From assembly GCA_014860225.1 (NCBI GenBank), contig JACZKE010000001.1, positions 31,338-95,337 on the forward strand: a stretch of DNA of 64,000 bases, given 5' to 3'. The stretch comes from Desulfuromonadales bacterium (GTDB lineage: Bacteria; Desulfobacterota; Desulfuromonadia; Desulfuromonadales; BM103). Shown piece by piece: positions 52,209-60,090 of the stretch. How positions within the stretch are numbered: the first letter of the stretch is position 1; each line of letters begins with the position of its first letter. A model generated the notes under the pieces. The model was not told the origin of the DNA. It searched no databases and saw only the letters and a program-made list of their open reading frames with translations. The translations under genes and the position numbers were made by a program.

Positions 52209-52236
52209 AAGGGCCGTCATGGTGACGGCCCTTTCC
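52209..52236 (+). terminator. Rho-independent terminator after ruvB
   Basis: An 11-bp perfect stem (AAGGGCCGTCA / TGACGGCCCTT) with a 3-base loop, followed by TCC. Confidence 0.8.
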
Positions 52237-52251
52237 ATTGCAACAACACCC

Positions 52252-52292
52252 GATTTCCTATCCGTCCGGAGTCTCCGGGCGGATAGGAAATC
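52252..52292. repeat. 18-bp hairpin related to the left end of repeat R2
   Basis: GATTTCCTATCCGTCCGG and CCGGGCGGATAGGAAATC form an 18-bp stem (one G-U) with loop AGTCT. The CCGG-N5-CCGG tip matches the hairpins that start R2 at 28.3 and 48.85 kb. It lies between the ruvB terminator and the start of the unknown gene at 52305, with no T-run. Confidence 0.65.
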
Positions 52293-52304
52293 ACACTAAA
52301 ATTT

Positions 52305-54623
52305 ATGGACACTACCCTTCTGCATCAGTTTCGCCAGCAATTGGCCACGTGGATTGAAACTCGTCTCAGCTCACAGCGTCTACCCTTTCAACGCCTGGAA
52401 CTTTGTCCTGCGACCCTGACCGACCGCGGGATGCTGACTCCGGATCTGGTCCTCTGGATAAATCGTGACAGCCAGTTAGCTGGAAGCATCATACTCCTGC
52501 CGGACATCGTCGAAGACAGGGTCCTCGCCGAAGGAGTTTCCCTGTGCAAAGCCCTGGGTCTTGGCCACTTCACTATCTGGGCAGCACGCGAGGTATCGAT
52601 CTGGCTTGTCGTCTCAAGCCAGTCAAGCCTGCTCCATTCATTTCCCCTTCCACCGGCAAACAAGGTTACCCCCGAGGACTTTCAACGCAGCCTTGACAAT
52701 CTCCTCGGACGGTTGAAAGTCATTACAGTCACCAGCGCACCCTCTACAGCAGACTATACGGTCCATTATTTTGTAAATCTCTGCCTGCGCAACCTCCAGG
52801 AGCTGACACCGGGATTGACGATAAGTGCCCGTATGTCAGCAGGAGAGACAGCCGCTGACAAGTGGGTTGAACATGCTCCCCGGGAAAAAGCCTGGATGAG
52901 TTTGTGGCGCATACTCTTCCTGCTCTGGAAAGGCCGCCTGCCTCCCGGGCTTCAACCGGAGCGGCTTGAGCTTGCTATTCACTATGCCTTGACCGATCTG
53001 ACCACTGGACAGCTTTCGTGGTTTGATCTCCAGGACAGCGAGCCTCCCCTGCCGGAAGAAGATGCTGTCCGCCTGCATCATCTTGCCAGCAGGCTCAGGC
53101 AGCTCGGCTGGCCGCGAAATGATGAAAGTGCCGAGGAGCTGGTCTGCCTTTTGCTGAATGAGTCCGCTCATCGTTTCGAACTGAAGACCCCTCTTCTACC
53201 ATGGGACACAGGCGAGCTGGAATTCTGGGTTAACTGCCAACCACCCATGTCGCTAGTCAACTGCGCTTTGATCGCGCCACGGGCATACCTCGCCGGGTGG
53301 GCTTTCAGAACAATCCTGGGAAGGCGTTTTGGAGACAGCGCCTATGCAGAAGACTTGCAGGCTTTGGATATGGATCAACATTTTACCAGTGGCATTGCGA
53401 TCCTGCACGAGACGCAACCACTGAACCGCAAAGAGCGTAGCGACCGCCTGATCTTCTTGCGCCAGGTCTGGCCGAGTCGACGCTTCGACCTGCCAGGCAA
53501 CGCTCCTGCCTGGTTATGGGATGCCCTTTATCTCGCCGGTCTGATATCCGAAGAACTGTCTTTGATCTTGCCACACGGTTGGCATCGCGCTCCGGGTATC
53601 CTGAATCTCTGGGCTATTCTTGCAGAGCGCTATCATCTTACTGATATAGCCGAGAGTGCATCAGGTATCCAGGCACTGCGCTTTGTTCCGGCAGTACGGG
53701 GAGTAACGTCAGTCCGGATACACCGGAGCAACCTGAGCATCGACATTCCTGCCAACCTCTTGGCCATGCATAAGCCAGGGACAACGCAGGTTTGGCTGAA
53801 GGCTACTCAGCAGACAATCGAACTTATTCGCAATCAGGAGATGACCGGAATCGCCAACCATTGTACGGACGAACCGAAGGCACAGTCGTGGGGCCTATTC
53901 CTTTTTCTGCAGACACGCCTCGGTAAATACCTCTGGGGGTTGTGCAGCGACCAATCCGCCTTGCCGGATTTCAATATGGCATCAGATGCCGTTGCAAACT
54001 TCGGCGTACCTGTGCCGAACGAAAACATACTTTCAGACTTGAGCGTAATCGGCTCTCCCGACACACTGGCTATCCCGGAGCAAGACGTACTGGAGCGGGA
54101 GTTCACCAGCATCTTCGGATCCGTTCCGACCCTGCCGGAAGGCTCTGTTCACGTCATCACTGATGCCCCCAAGGCCCGCAGGAGAAGCAGTGTGCCCACT
54201 GAGGAGATTGCAGTTAAAGTCTTTCAGGACGGCGTACCTCGCTTTCCAGAACACTACCTGATGCATATTTACCGCCCGGCACTCATTCATTACGATCTCT
54301 GTGGCCCTCTTGAGATCGCAGAAGAATTTTTTGGACGGATATCATTGCGAACCCCCGGCCAGGACCATATTATTGAGGTTTCAGGCAAAATCGTCGCCGA
54401 GGCACTTCTCCTTGCCTCCTATGGGGGTGAAGCAAAAGTCTCCCTGCCAGAAGATGAGAGTATCCTGGAAGATCTGGTTCTGCATTATCGATCCGATTTA
54501 AAGCGCCTCTGGGATAACCTGGTCAGTGAATGCCGCCGCGTTGAGCCACACCGCCAGGCGGCTGTCAGATTGGCCAGAAGAATCTGGCAACAATACGGCC
54601 TGCCTCCAGAAAACGCGCCTTGA
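52305..54623 (+). CDS. Large hypothetical cytoplasmic protein, 772 aa
   Basis: I do not recognise this protein. It has no signal peptide or membrane helix and is rich in Leu and Trp, with many LW/WxxL helices. The N-terminus (about 1-110) has LTPDLVLWINRD followed by IILLPDIVED and FTIWAAREVSIWLV, an alternating strand pattern that could be a PD-(D/E)xK-like or restriction-type fold. The middle is helical. Around 600-640 there is a Ser/Arg-rich linker (PKARRRSSVPTEE), then a C-terminal alpha/beta part. It is a single-gene unit between ruvB and queH. Codon use resembles its neighbours, so recent transfer is not indicated. Confidence 0.75.
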   Translation: MDTTLLHQFRQQLATWIETRLSSQRLPFQRLELCPATLTDRGMLTPDLVLWINRDSQLAGSIILLPDIVEDRVLAEGVSLCKALGLGHFTIWAAREVSIWLVVSSQSSLLHSFPLPPANKVTPEDFQRSLDNLLGRLKVITVTSAPSTADYTVHYFVNLCLRNLQELTPGLTISARMSAGETAADKWVEHAPREKAWMSLWRILFLLWKGRLPPGLQPERLELAIHYALTDLTTGQLSWFDLQDSEPPLPEEDAVRLHHLASRLRQLGWPRNDESAEELVCLLLNESAHRFELKTPLLPWDTGELEFWVNCQPPMSLVNCALIAPRAYLAGWAFRTILGRRFGDSAYAEDLQALDMDQHFTSGIAILHETQPLNRKERSDRLIFLRQVWPSRRFDLPGNAPAWLWDALYLAGLISEELSLILPHGWHRAPGILNLWAILAERYHLTDIAESASGIQALRFVPAVRGVTSVRIHRSNLSIDIPANLLAMHKPGTTQVWLKATQQTIELIRNQEMTGIANHCTDEPKAQSWGLFLFLQTRLGKYLWGLCSDQSALPDFNMASDAVANFGVPVPNENILSDLSVIGSPDTLAIPEQDVLEREFTSIFGSVPTLPEGSVHVITDAPKARRRSSVPTEEIAVKVFQDGVPRFPEHYLMHIYRPALIHYDLCGPLEIAEEFFGRISLRTPGQDHIIEVSGKIVAEALLLASYGGEAKVSLPEDESILEDLVLHYRSDLKRLWDNLVSECRRVEPHRQAAVRLARRIWQQYGLPPENAP

Positions 54624-54747
54624 ATCGAACCGACCTTTAACCTGCTCGTAGCGCTCCCTCTACCCGACATGTAATGGCTCAGTTCTCTGGCCTTTTCATA
54701 CAAAGCATATTAATATGTAAAAATTACTGACTGAAAAGGGTTTTCTT

Positions 54748-55287
54748 ATGAACGTTCTGCTACATATCTGTTGTGCTAATTGTGCCATTTACCCGGCACG
54801 TGTCTTGCGCGAGTCCGGTCATACGGTTGTTGGTTATTTTTTCAACCACAACATCCACCCTTACCAGGAATATCGGCGTCGTTTAAAAACTGTGGAGGAT
54901 TACGCTGCGGCCAGCGATCTCCAGGTCGTCTACAAAGATGAGTATCTGCTTGAGGATTTTTTAGCGCAGGTTGCCATGGAGCCAGCAAACCGTTGCACCT
55001 ATTGCTACCAGTCGCGCCTCAAACAGGCCGCCGAATATGCGGTAAATTCCGGATACGATGCCTTCACTACCAGCCTGCTCTACTCTCGCTACCAGAATCA
55101 TGAACTGATTCAAAAGATGGGGGAGGAACTGGAACAACATTACGGCATAGAGTTTCTCTATGAAGATTATCGGACCGGATGGCAAGAAGGGATAAAGGCC
55201 TCCAAGGCAATGGGCCTCTACCGGCAGCAATATTGTGGCTGCATCTACTCAGAAAAAGACCGGTATCACCCCGGTAACAACAATTAA
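54748..55287 (+). CDS. queH: Epoxyqueuosine reductase QueH
   Basis: This 179-residue QueH (DUF208) has the cysteines that bind the Fe-S cluster and the second metal: LHICCANC at the N-terminus, CTYCYQSR in the middle, and YCGCIYSE at the end. It reduces epoxyqueuosine to queuosine in tRNA and replaces QueG in many anaerobes. Its stop codon overlaps the next start (TAATG). Confidence 0.93.
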   Translation: MNVLLHICCANCAIYPARVLRESGHTVVGYFFNHNIHPYQEYRRRLKTVEDYAAASDLQVVYKDEYLLEDFLAQVAMEPANRCTYCYQSRLKQAAEYAVNSGYDAFTTSLLYSRYQNHELIQKMGEELEQHYGIEFLYEDYRTGWQEGIKASKAMGLYRQQYCGCIYSEKDRYHPGNNN

Positions 55288-55502
55288 TGTACAACGACCT
55301 CGGCAAGGTATTGATTGTTTTGGGCTTGCTGCTGGTCGGTATCGGCCTGCTCATGACCTTTGGTGTAAAATTCGGTTTTCTTGGCAGACTGCCGGGTGAC
55401 ATTCGCATCGAGCGGGAGAATTTCACCTTCTTTTTCCCCCTTGGAACCTGCCTGCTGATTTCCCTGCTGCTCTCGTTGCTTTTCTGGTTATTCAGACGTT
55501 GA
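55287..55502 (+). CDS. DUF2905 small membrane protein
   Basis: This 71-residue protein has two membrane helices flanking the family motif FGFLGRLPGDIRIERENFTFFFPLGTC (key residues GRLPGDI). The function is unknown. It starts on the last base of the queH stop (TAATG coupling) and lies 31 bases before the patatin-type gene. Confidence 0.9.
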   Translation: MYNDLGKVLIVLGLLLVGIGLLMTFGVKFGFLGRLPGDIRIERENFTFFFPLGTCLLISLLLSLLFWLFRR

Positions 55503-55533
55503 ACACTTTATAGACCTGGTTTCAGGATGTCAC

Positions 55534-56487
55534 ATGCATACCACTTCATCCAGACCCAAGTTGGGGGTTGCACTAGGAAGCGGAGCGGCCAGGGGGCTAG
55601 CCCACATCGGCGTACTCAAAGTTCTCGAAGAAGCTGATATCCAGATCGATATAGTCACAGGAACCTCGATGGGTGCATTTATCGGCGCCATGTATGCCGC
55701 CGGAGTTCCGGTGACACAAATGGAGCGGGTTGCGCTGGAAATCGACTGGTTCAGCATGGCAAGACTACTCGCCCCGGTAATGCCGACATCGGGCCTGTCT
55801 GACGGTAAAAAGCTTGTCGCATTCATGGCCGAGTTACTGCCGGTAAGAGACTTCAAAGACCTGCAACTGCCATTGGCAGTTACCGCAACCGATATCAACA
55901 CCGGCGAAGCCATTATCATTAAACAGGGAGACCTGCTTGAGGCATTGCATGCAAGTTTGGCTTTCCCTGGTATTTTCTCACCGGTTCGCTTCGGTCAGCG
56001 CTTCCTGGTCGATGGTGGTCTTTGCAACCCGATCCCGGCTGACGTTGCCCGCAGTCTCGGCGCAGAGAAGATAATCGGGATCTGCACTATACCTGCAGTG
56101 GTCAAACAAACCCCGGAGACCTTCATGCCAACCATGCATGGAGGATCCAGAACCATCAACCGATGGCGTGATTTTTTCAGCACCCGCAGAATTGAGCAGG
56201 CGTTTCGCTCTGCTCTCGGCCATGAAACAGAGGAATCGCTTGACGGTATGTTAGATACCCCGAAGATTCCGAATATCTTTCGTGTCTGTGCCCAGAGCGT
56301 TGCAATCATGGAGAATGTTATCAACGAACTCCAGTTACGCCAAAATCCTCATGACCTAATTATCAGACCGCTCCTCGAGGGAGTCACATTGCTCGAATTT
56401 CATCGAGCAAAGGAAGTGATTGCCGCAGGCGAAGCTGCGACGCGAGCCGCGCTGCCTCAAATCAGATATATGCTGAACGTGACTTGA
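55534..56487 (+). CDS. Patatin-like phospholipase (RssA-type)
   Basis: This 317-residue serine hydrolase has the oxyanion loop GSGAARGLAH, nucleophile motif GTSMG and the dyad aspartate in VDGGLCNP. It lies in the RssA/YchK subgroup of cytoplasmic patatins that act on lipid acyl esters. There is no signal peptide. It is third in the queH-DUF2905-patatin run. Confidence 0.9.
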   Translation: MHTTSSRPKLGVALGSGAARGLAHIGVLKVLEEADIQIDIVTGTSMGAFIGAMYAAGVPVTQMERVALEIDWFSMARLLAPVMPTSGLSDGKKLVAFMAELLPVRDFKDLQLPLAVTATDINTGEAIIIKQGDLLEALHASLAFPGIFSPVRFGQRFLVDGGLCNPIPADVARSLGAEKIIGICTIPAVVKQTPETFMPTMHGGSRTINRWRDFFSTRRIEQAFRSALGHETEESLDGMLDTPKIPNIFRVCAQSVAIMENVINELQLRQNPHDLIIRPLLEGVTLLEFHRAKEVIAAGEAATRAALPQIRYMLNVT

Positions 56488-56564
56488 AAGGCCCTGCCAC
56501 TCTGCTAACATACTGATATGATTATTTCATTTCAACCAGAACAACCATTAATCAGGAGGCAATC

Positions 56565-56858
56565 ATGATCGAGCTTTTCGAAAAAACTTTATTGACTGCG
56601 GTTGGCGCGATGACCCTCACGCAAAAAAAAGCCGAAGAACTGCTGCAGGAGTTACGCGAGCAGCTGAACATCAGTGAAGAAGAGGGCAAAGCTTTTTTAA
56701 AAAAGATGCAGGATGCTGCCGCAAAGAATCAGGAGAAGTTGCAGGAACAGGCCCGCGAGGAAGTTAAAAAAGCCTGCGAACGCATGGGAGTGGTTACCGT
56801 TGCGGAGTTTGACAAGCTGAAGAAGAAGGTCGCCCAGCTGGAAAAGAAGTTACAGTAG
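56565..56858 (+). CDS. Small phasin-like coiled-coil protein
   Basis: This 97-residue, highly charged, helical protein has a C-terminal leucine-zipper-like coiled coil (FDKLKKKVAQLEKKLQ). It resembles short polyhydroxyalkanoate granule-associated or phasin-family proteins, but no PHA synthesis gene is nearby, so the function is open. A strong AGGAGG ribosome site precedes it. In related genomes such genes often stand before ubiB, as here. Confidence 0.75.
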   Translation: MIELFEKTLLTAVGAMTLTQKKAEELLQELREQLNISEEEGKAFLKKMQDAAAKNQEKLQEQAREEVKKACERMGVVTVAEFDKLKKKVAQLEKKLQ

Positions 56859-56864
56859 ATTTCA

Positions 56865-57026
56865 TCTGGAAACGGTTCTTTTCCGCGAGATCTGCGTCAA
56901 TCGGCACACGTACTTGTGCGACGTACCCATGTACGCCTTCGCACAAGAGCCTGATTTTCCTGATCTCACGAAAAACTCCATATTCCCGGATAGCAAAAAG
57001 CATCGCGCCGGTCCGTATTTCCGGAG
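56865..57026 (-). repeat. Repeat R2, copy 3, opposite orientation (diverged)
   Basis: On the minus strand it reads through GGCGTA...TACGTCGCACAA, CCGATTGACGCAGAT, GCGGAAAAG and GTTTCCAGA, matching the right half of the copies at 28.7 and 48.9 kb. A CCGGAAATACGGA hairpin-like stretch stands at the other end. It fills the gap between the phasin-like gene and ubiB. Confidence 0.65.
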
Positions 57027-57067
57027 GGCACAAAATTAGACTTTCCATGAAGTGATCTGGACATATT

Positions 57068-58759
57068 ATGCTGCCAATCTTCCGCGTCAACCGTAATATC
57101 AGGACAATCCGCCGCTACAGAACCATTCTCGGCGTTCTGATCAAGTACGGTTTCGGTCATTTTGTTGAGCAGCTTAATATCGATTATTATCTTGAACTCG
57201 GCAAACGGATCGTCACACTCGACAAGATACCTAAAGAACTGGAGCGACTCAGCCAACCACAACGGCTGCGACTGGTTATGGAGGAGCTTGGGCCGACCTT
57301 TATCAAGCTTGGTCAGTTGCTCTCGACGCGTCCCGATGTTCTAAGCAAAGATTACATTCAGGAGTTCAGCAAACTGCAGGACAAGGTTCCGGCTGTTTCA
57401 ATCGATGAAGTCAACGCTCAAATCCTGCGAGAGTTGGGCCATCCTGCCGAAGAGCTATTTGCCGAGTTTTCCAAAGAGCCCCTCGCGGCCGCAAGTATTG
57501 CTCAGGTCCATCGCGGCAAATTGAAGAGCGGAGAAGAGGTTGTTCTTAAGGTTCGACGTCCGGCAATTGCTAAAATTGTTGAAACCGACATCGATGTCAT
57601 GATGGGACTGGCTTATCTGATTGAACAACATGTGCCCGCGGTCGCTCTTTACAATCCAATCGGTCTGGTCAAGGAGTTCCGCCGCAACATCATGCGGGAA
57701 ATGAACTTTACCCGTGAAGGACGCACAATCGATCGATTTGCTGTTAATTTTGCCGACAGCAAAACCGTTTATACTCCAAAAATTTTCTGGGATTATTCAG
57801 GAGAACTCGTCCTGACTATGGAGTATGTTCCGGGCATCAAAATCTCGGACGTGGAAGAACTCAGGGCGCAAGGCTATGATCTCAAGGAGATTGCCCGTCG
57901 GGGCGCTGACGCCTTCCTCAAGCAGGTTCTTGACTACGGCCTGTTTCACGCAGACCCTCACCCCGGAAACGTTTTCATCCTTCCCGGCCAGATCATCTGC
58001 ATGCTCGATTATGGCATGGTTGGCCGCCTCGGCCGGGATCTCAAGGATCAATTGATCGATCTCCTGCAAGCGTTACTGAGCAAAGACGTGGAGCGCATTA
58101 TCTCTCAATTACTGTACTCGGGAGACTTGATAGACGACTCCGACTTGAGAAATCTGAGACGTGACCTGCATGACTTTATTGAAGACTACTACGATATCGT
58201 TTTACAGGACATCAAGGTCGGCAAGCTCCTCTCAGAGTTTATTGAAATACTGACACATTATCGCATCCACTTCCCTCCAGACTATATGTTGCTGGCCAGG
58301 GCCCTGGTCGTTATGGAAGGGGTTGGCCGCCAATTAGATCCCGATTTCAACATGATTTCCCACATGCGGCCCTACATTAAAAAACTGGTTATCGAGCGTT
58401 TCAGTCCCAAGAGCATAAGCGCGCAGGCAGGCCACATCGCACAATCATATGCAGCTTTGGTGAAAAGTCTTCCTCATGACGTAAAAGTATTTCTTAACCG
58501 CCTCAATCGCAACCAGTTTAAAATCGACCTCGAGCATCGCGGCCTTGAAAAGCTGGTTACCGACCTGGACCGCTCCAGCAACCGGGTATCGTTTGCAGTT
58601 GTTATCGGTTCTCTTATTGTCGGTTCTTCGCTGGTCATGCAGATTGACAAGGGCCCTATGATTTTAGGCTTTCCACTGCTGGGTTTATTGGGGTATTTGA
58701 TTGCTGCCCTGCTCGGCCTATGGCTGGCAGTGGGCATCTTGCGCTCAGGACGGCTTTAG
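57068..58759 (+). CDS. ubiB: UbiB/ABC1/ADCK family atypical kinase
   Basis: This 563-residue member of the UbiB family has the Ala-rich nucleotide loop LAAASIAQVHRG, the invariant lysine in VVLKVRRP, the catalytic block FHADPHPGNVFI and the DYGMVGRL metal site. Two C-terminal membrane helices end the protein. It supports quinone biosynthesis as an ATPase-like helper of lipid extraction. It is 209 bases after the phasin-like gene, with an R2 repeat in between. Confidence 0.92.
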   Translation: MLPIFRVNRNIRTIRRYRTILGVLIKYGFGHFVEQLNIDYYLELGKRIVTLDKIPKELERLSQPQRLRLVMEELGPTFIKLGQLLSTRPDVLSKDYIQEFSKLQDKVPAVSIDEVNAQILRELGHPAEELFAEFSKEPLAAASIAQVHRGKLKSGEEVVLKVRRPAIAKIVETDIDVMMGLAYLIEQHVPAVALYNPIGLVKEFRRNIMREMNFTREGRTIDRFAVNFADSKTVYTPKIFWDYSGELVLTMEYVPGIKISDVEELRAQGYDLKEIARRGADAFLKQVLDYGLFHADPHPGNVFILPGQIICMLDYGMVGRLGRDLKDQLIDLLQALLSKDVERIISQLLYSGDLIDDSDLRNLRRDLHDFIEDYYDIVLQDIKVGKLLSEFIEILTHYRIHFPPDYMLLARALVVMEGVGRQLDPDFNMISHMRPYIKKLVIERFSPKSISAQAGHIAQSYAALVKSLPHDVKVFLNRLNRNQFKIDLEHRGLEKLVTDLDRSSNRVSFAVVIGSLIVGSSLVMQIDKGPMILGFPLLGLLGYLIAALLGLWLAVGILRSGRL

Positions 58760-58874
58760 TAGGTGTGGTATATACACCACAGCCGTTGCAACAATGAGAC
58801 GGCCTGGTCACAGGCATTCTCGATTAACACCCGCCATTTCAAACGATTTCAGCGACTTAAATCACAAATCACAT

Positions 58875-58889
58875 TGGCAAGCAAATTGC
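58875..58889 (+). promoter_or_regulatory. Possible sigma-54 promoter of lpxC
   Basis: TGGCAA-GCAAA-TTGC keeps GG and GC ten bases apart. It lies about 47 bases before the lpxC start. No TGTTCA-type dyad is seen upstream, so a different activator would be needed. NtrX is encoded 3.5 kb downstream. Confidence 0.45.
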
Positions 58890-58935
58890 ATCAATCCTAT
58901 GATTGACTTTGTCTCATCCTAAGGATTAAAGTGTA

Positions 58936-59871
58936 ATGACTATGATTTGCCAAACAACTATTGCCCGTTCAACAGCGATTTCCGGCATCGGCCTACATAC
59001 AGGGCAGCGCATCAACATGACGCTGCGGCCCGCAGAAGCTGGCGTTGGTATTGTCTTTCACCGTAAATTCAATGACCATACAGTCACGATAGAGGCAATC
59101 TCAGCCAACGTCGTTGATACCCGCATGGCAACAGTTCTTGGTAAAGGCGATGTACGCATTTCAACGGTTGAGCACCTTCTGGCCGCACTTTCTGCCTATG
59201 GTGTTGATAACTTGCACATCGACATCGATGGACCAGAAGTGCCCATTATGGACGGTAGTGCAGCACCTTTTGCTTCGATTATTGAAGAGGCTGGCCAGCA
59301 CCGACTCCCGCAGAGCCGCAAGTTTCTGGCGATTCGCCAGCCGGTGTCAGTTATCGACGGCGAAAAACGCATCAGCATTATCCCGTCACGGTTTTTTCGC
59401 ATAACCTTTGATATCGCATTTCAACATCCGTGCATCGCATTGCAGCAGCGTTCTGTCAAGGTTACTTCGACAGGATTCCGCCGTGACCTCGCGCCAGCAC
59501 GTACCTTTGGTTTTCTGCGTGATGTAGAAAAGCTGAAGGCCGCTGGTCTAGCCCGTGGCGGTTCGCTGGAAAATGCCATCGTCGTTGATGATGAGCGAAT
59601 CCTGAATCCTGAAGGTCTGCGCTTCCAGGATGAGTTTGTTCGCCACAAAATTCTGGACGCAATTGGTGATTTAAGTTTGATCGGTTATCCGATTCTCGGT
59701 CATGTCCGCGCATTCAAAGCCGGGCACGACGTCAACCACCAGTTGGTTCAGAAAGTACTTGAGAACCCTGAAAGCTGGCAAATTCTTGAATTCAGTGAAG
59801 ATGACCTTGAAAAAGCTCTACAGATGACACCGCAGACCTTTGCTACCGGCCTGGCTTTTTCCAAGGCTTAG
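58936..59871 (+). CDS. lpxC: UDP-3-O-acyl-N-acetylglucosamine deacetylase LpxC
   Basis: This 311-residue zinc enzyme makes the committed step of lipid A synthesis. Zinc ligands are His in STVEHLLAAL and His/Asp in RHKILDAIGDL; the catalytic histidine is in AGHDVNHQ. The start block TIARSTAISGIGLHTG is canonical. ATG 58936 follows AAGGATT at a long spacing; ATG 58942 is possible. It ends in a good terminator and is monocistronic here. Confidence 0.95.
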   Translation: MTMICQTTIARSTAISGIGLHTGQRINMTLRPAEAGVGIVFHRKFNDHTVTIEAISANVVDTRMATVLGKGDVRISTVEHLLAALSAYGVDNLHIDIDGPEVPIMDGSAAPFASIIEEAGQHRLPQSRKFLAIRQPVSVIDGEKRISIIPSRFFRITFDIAFQHPCIALQQRSVKVTSTGFRRDLAPARTFGFLRDVEKLKAAGLARGGSLENAIVVDDERILNPEGLRFQDEFVRHKILDAIGDLSLIGYPILGHVRAFKAGHDVNHQLVQKVLENPESWQILEFSEDDLEKALQMTPQTFATGLAFSKA

Positions 59872-59895
59872 CTTTAATTTCTTCCGGACGTACCG

Positions 59896-59921
59896 AGGCA
59901 GCCTTTTGGGCTGCCTTTTTT
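59896..59921 (+). terminator. Rho-independent terminator after lpxC
   Basis: AGGCAGCC pairs with GGCTGCCT over a 5-base loop, followed by six T. Confidence 0.88.
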
Positions 59922-60090
59922 CATTGACCCGACATTTTAATCATTCATTTACTGCAGCTATAGAGATTTCGCAAAAGAAACCTTCAACAGGCTGCTAGAA
60001 GAAAATCCCTGCCTTCAAATTTTACTCTTTTCCCTTTGCCTTCAGACGATTGAAGTCATCGGCTTTCTGATCATTGATGCTACTTGCAAT

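Noticed and set aside
59983..60000. CAACAGGCTGCTAG, similar to one end of the ~165-bp palindromic element
   Set aside because: Only about 12 bases match and no second end or interior is seen within 170 bases; too short to call.
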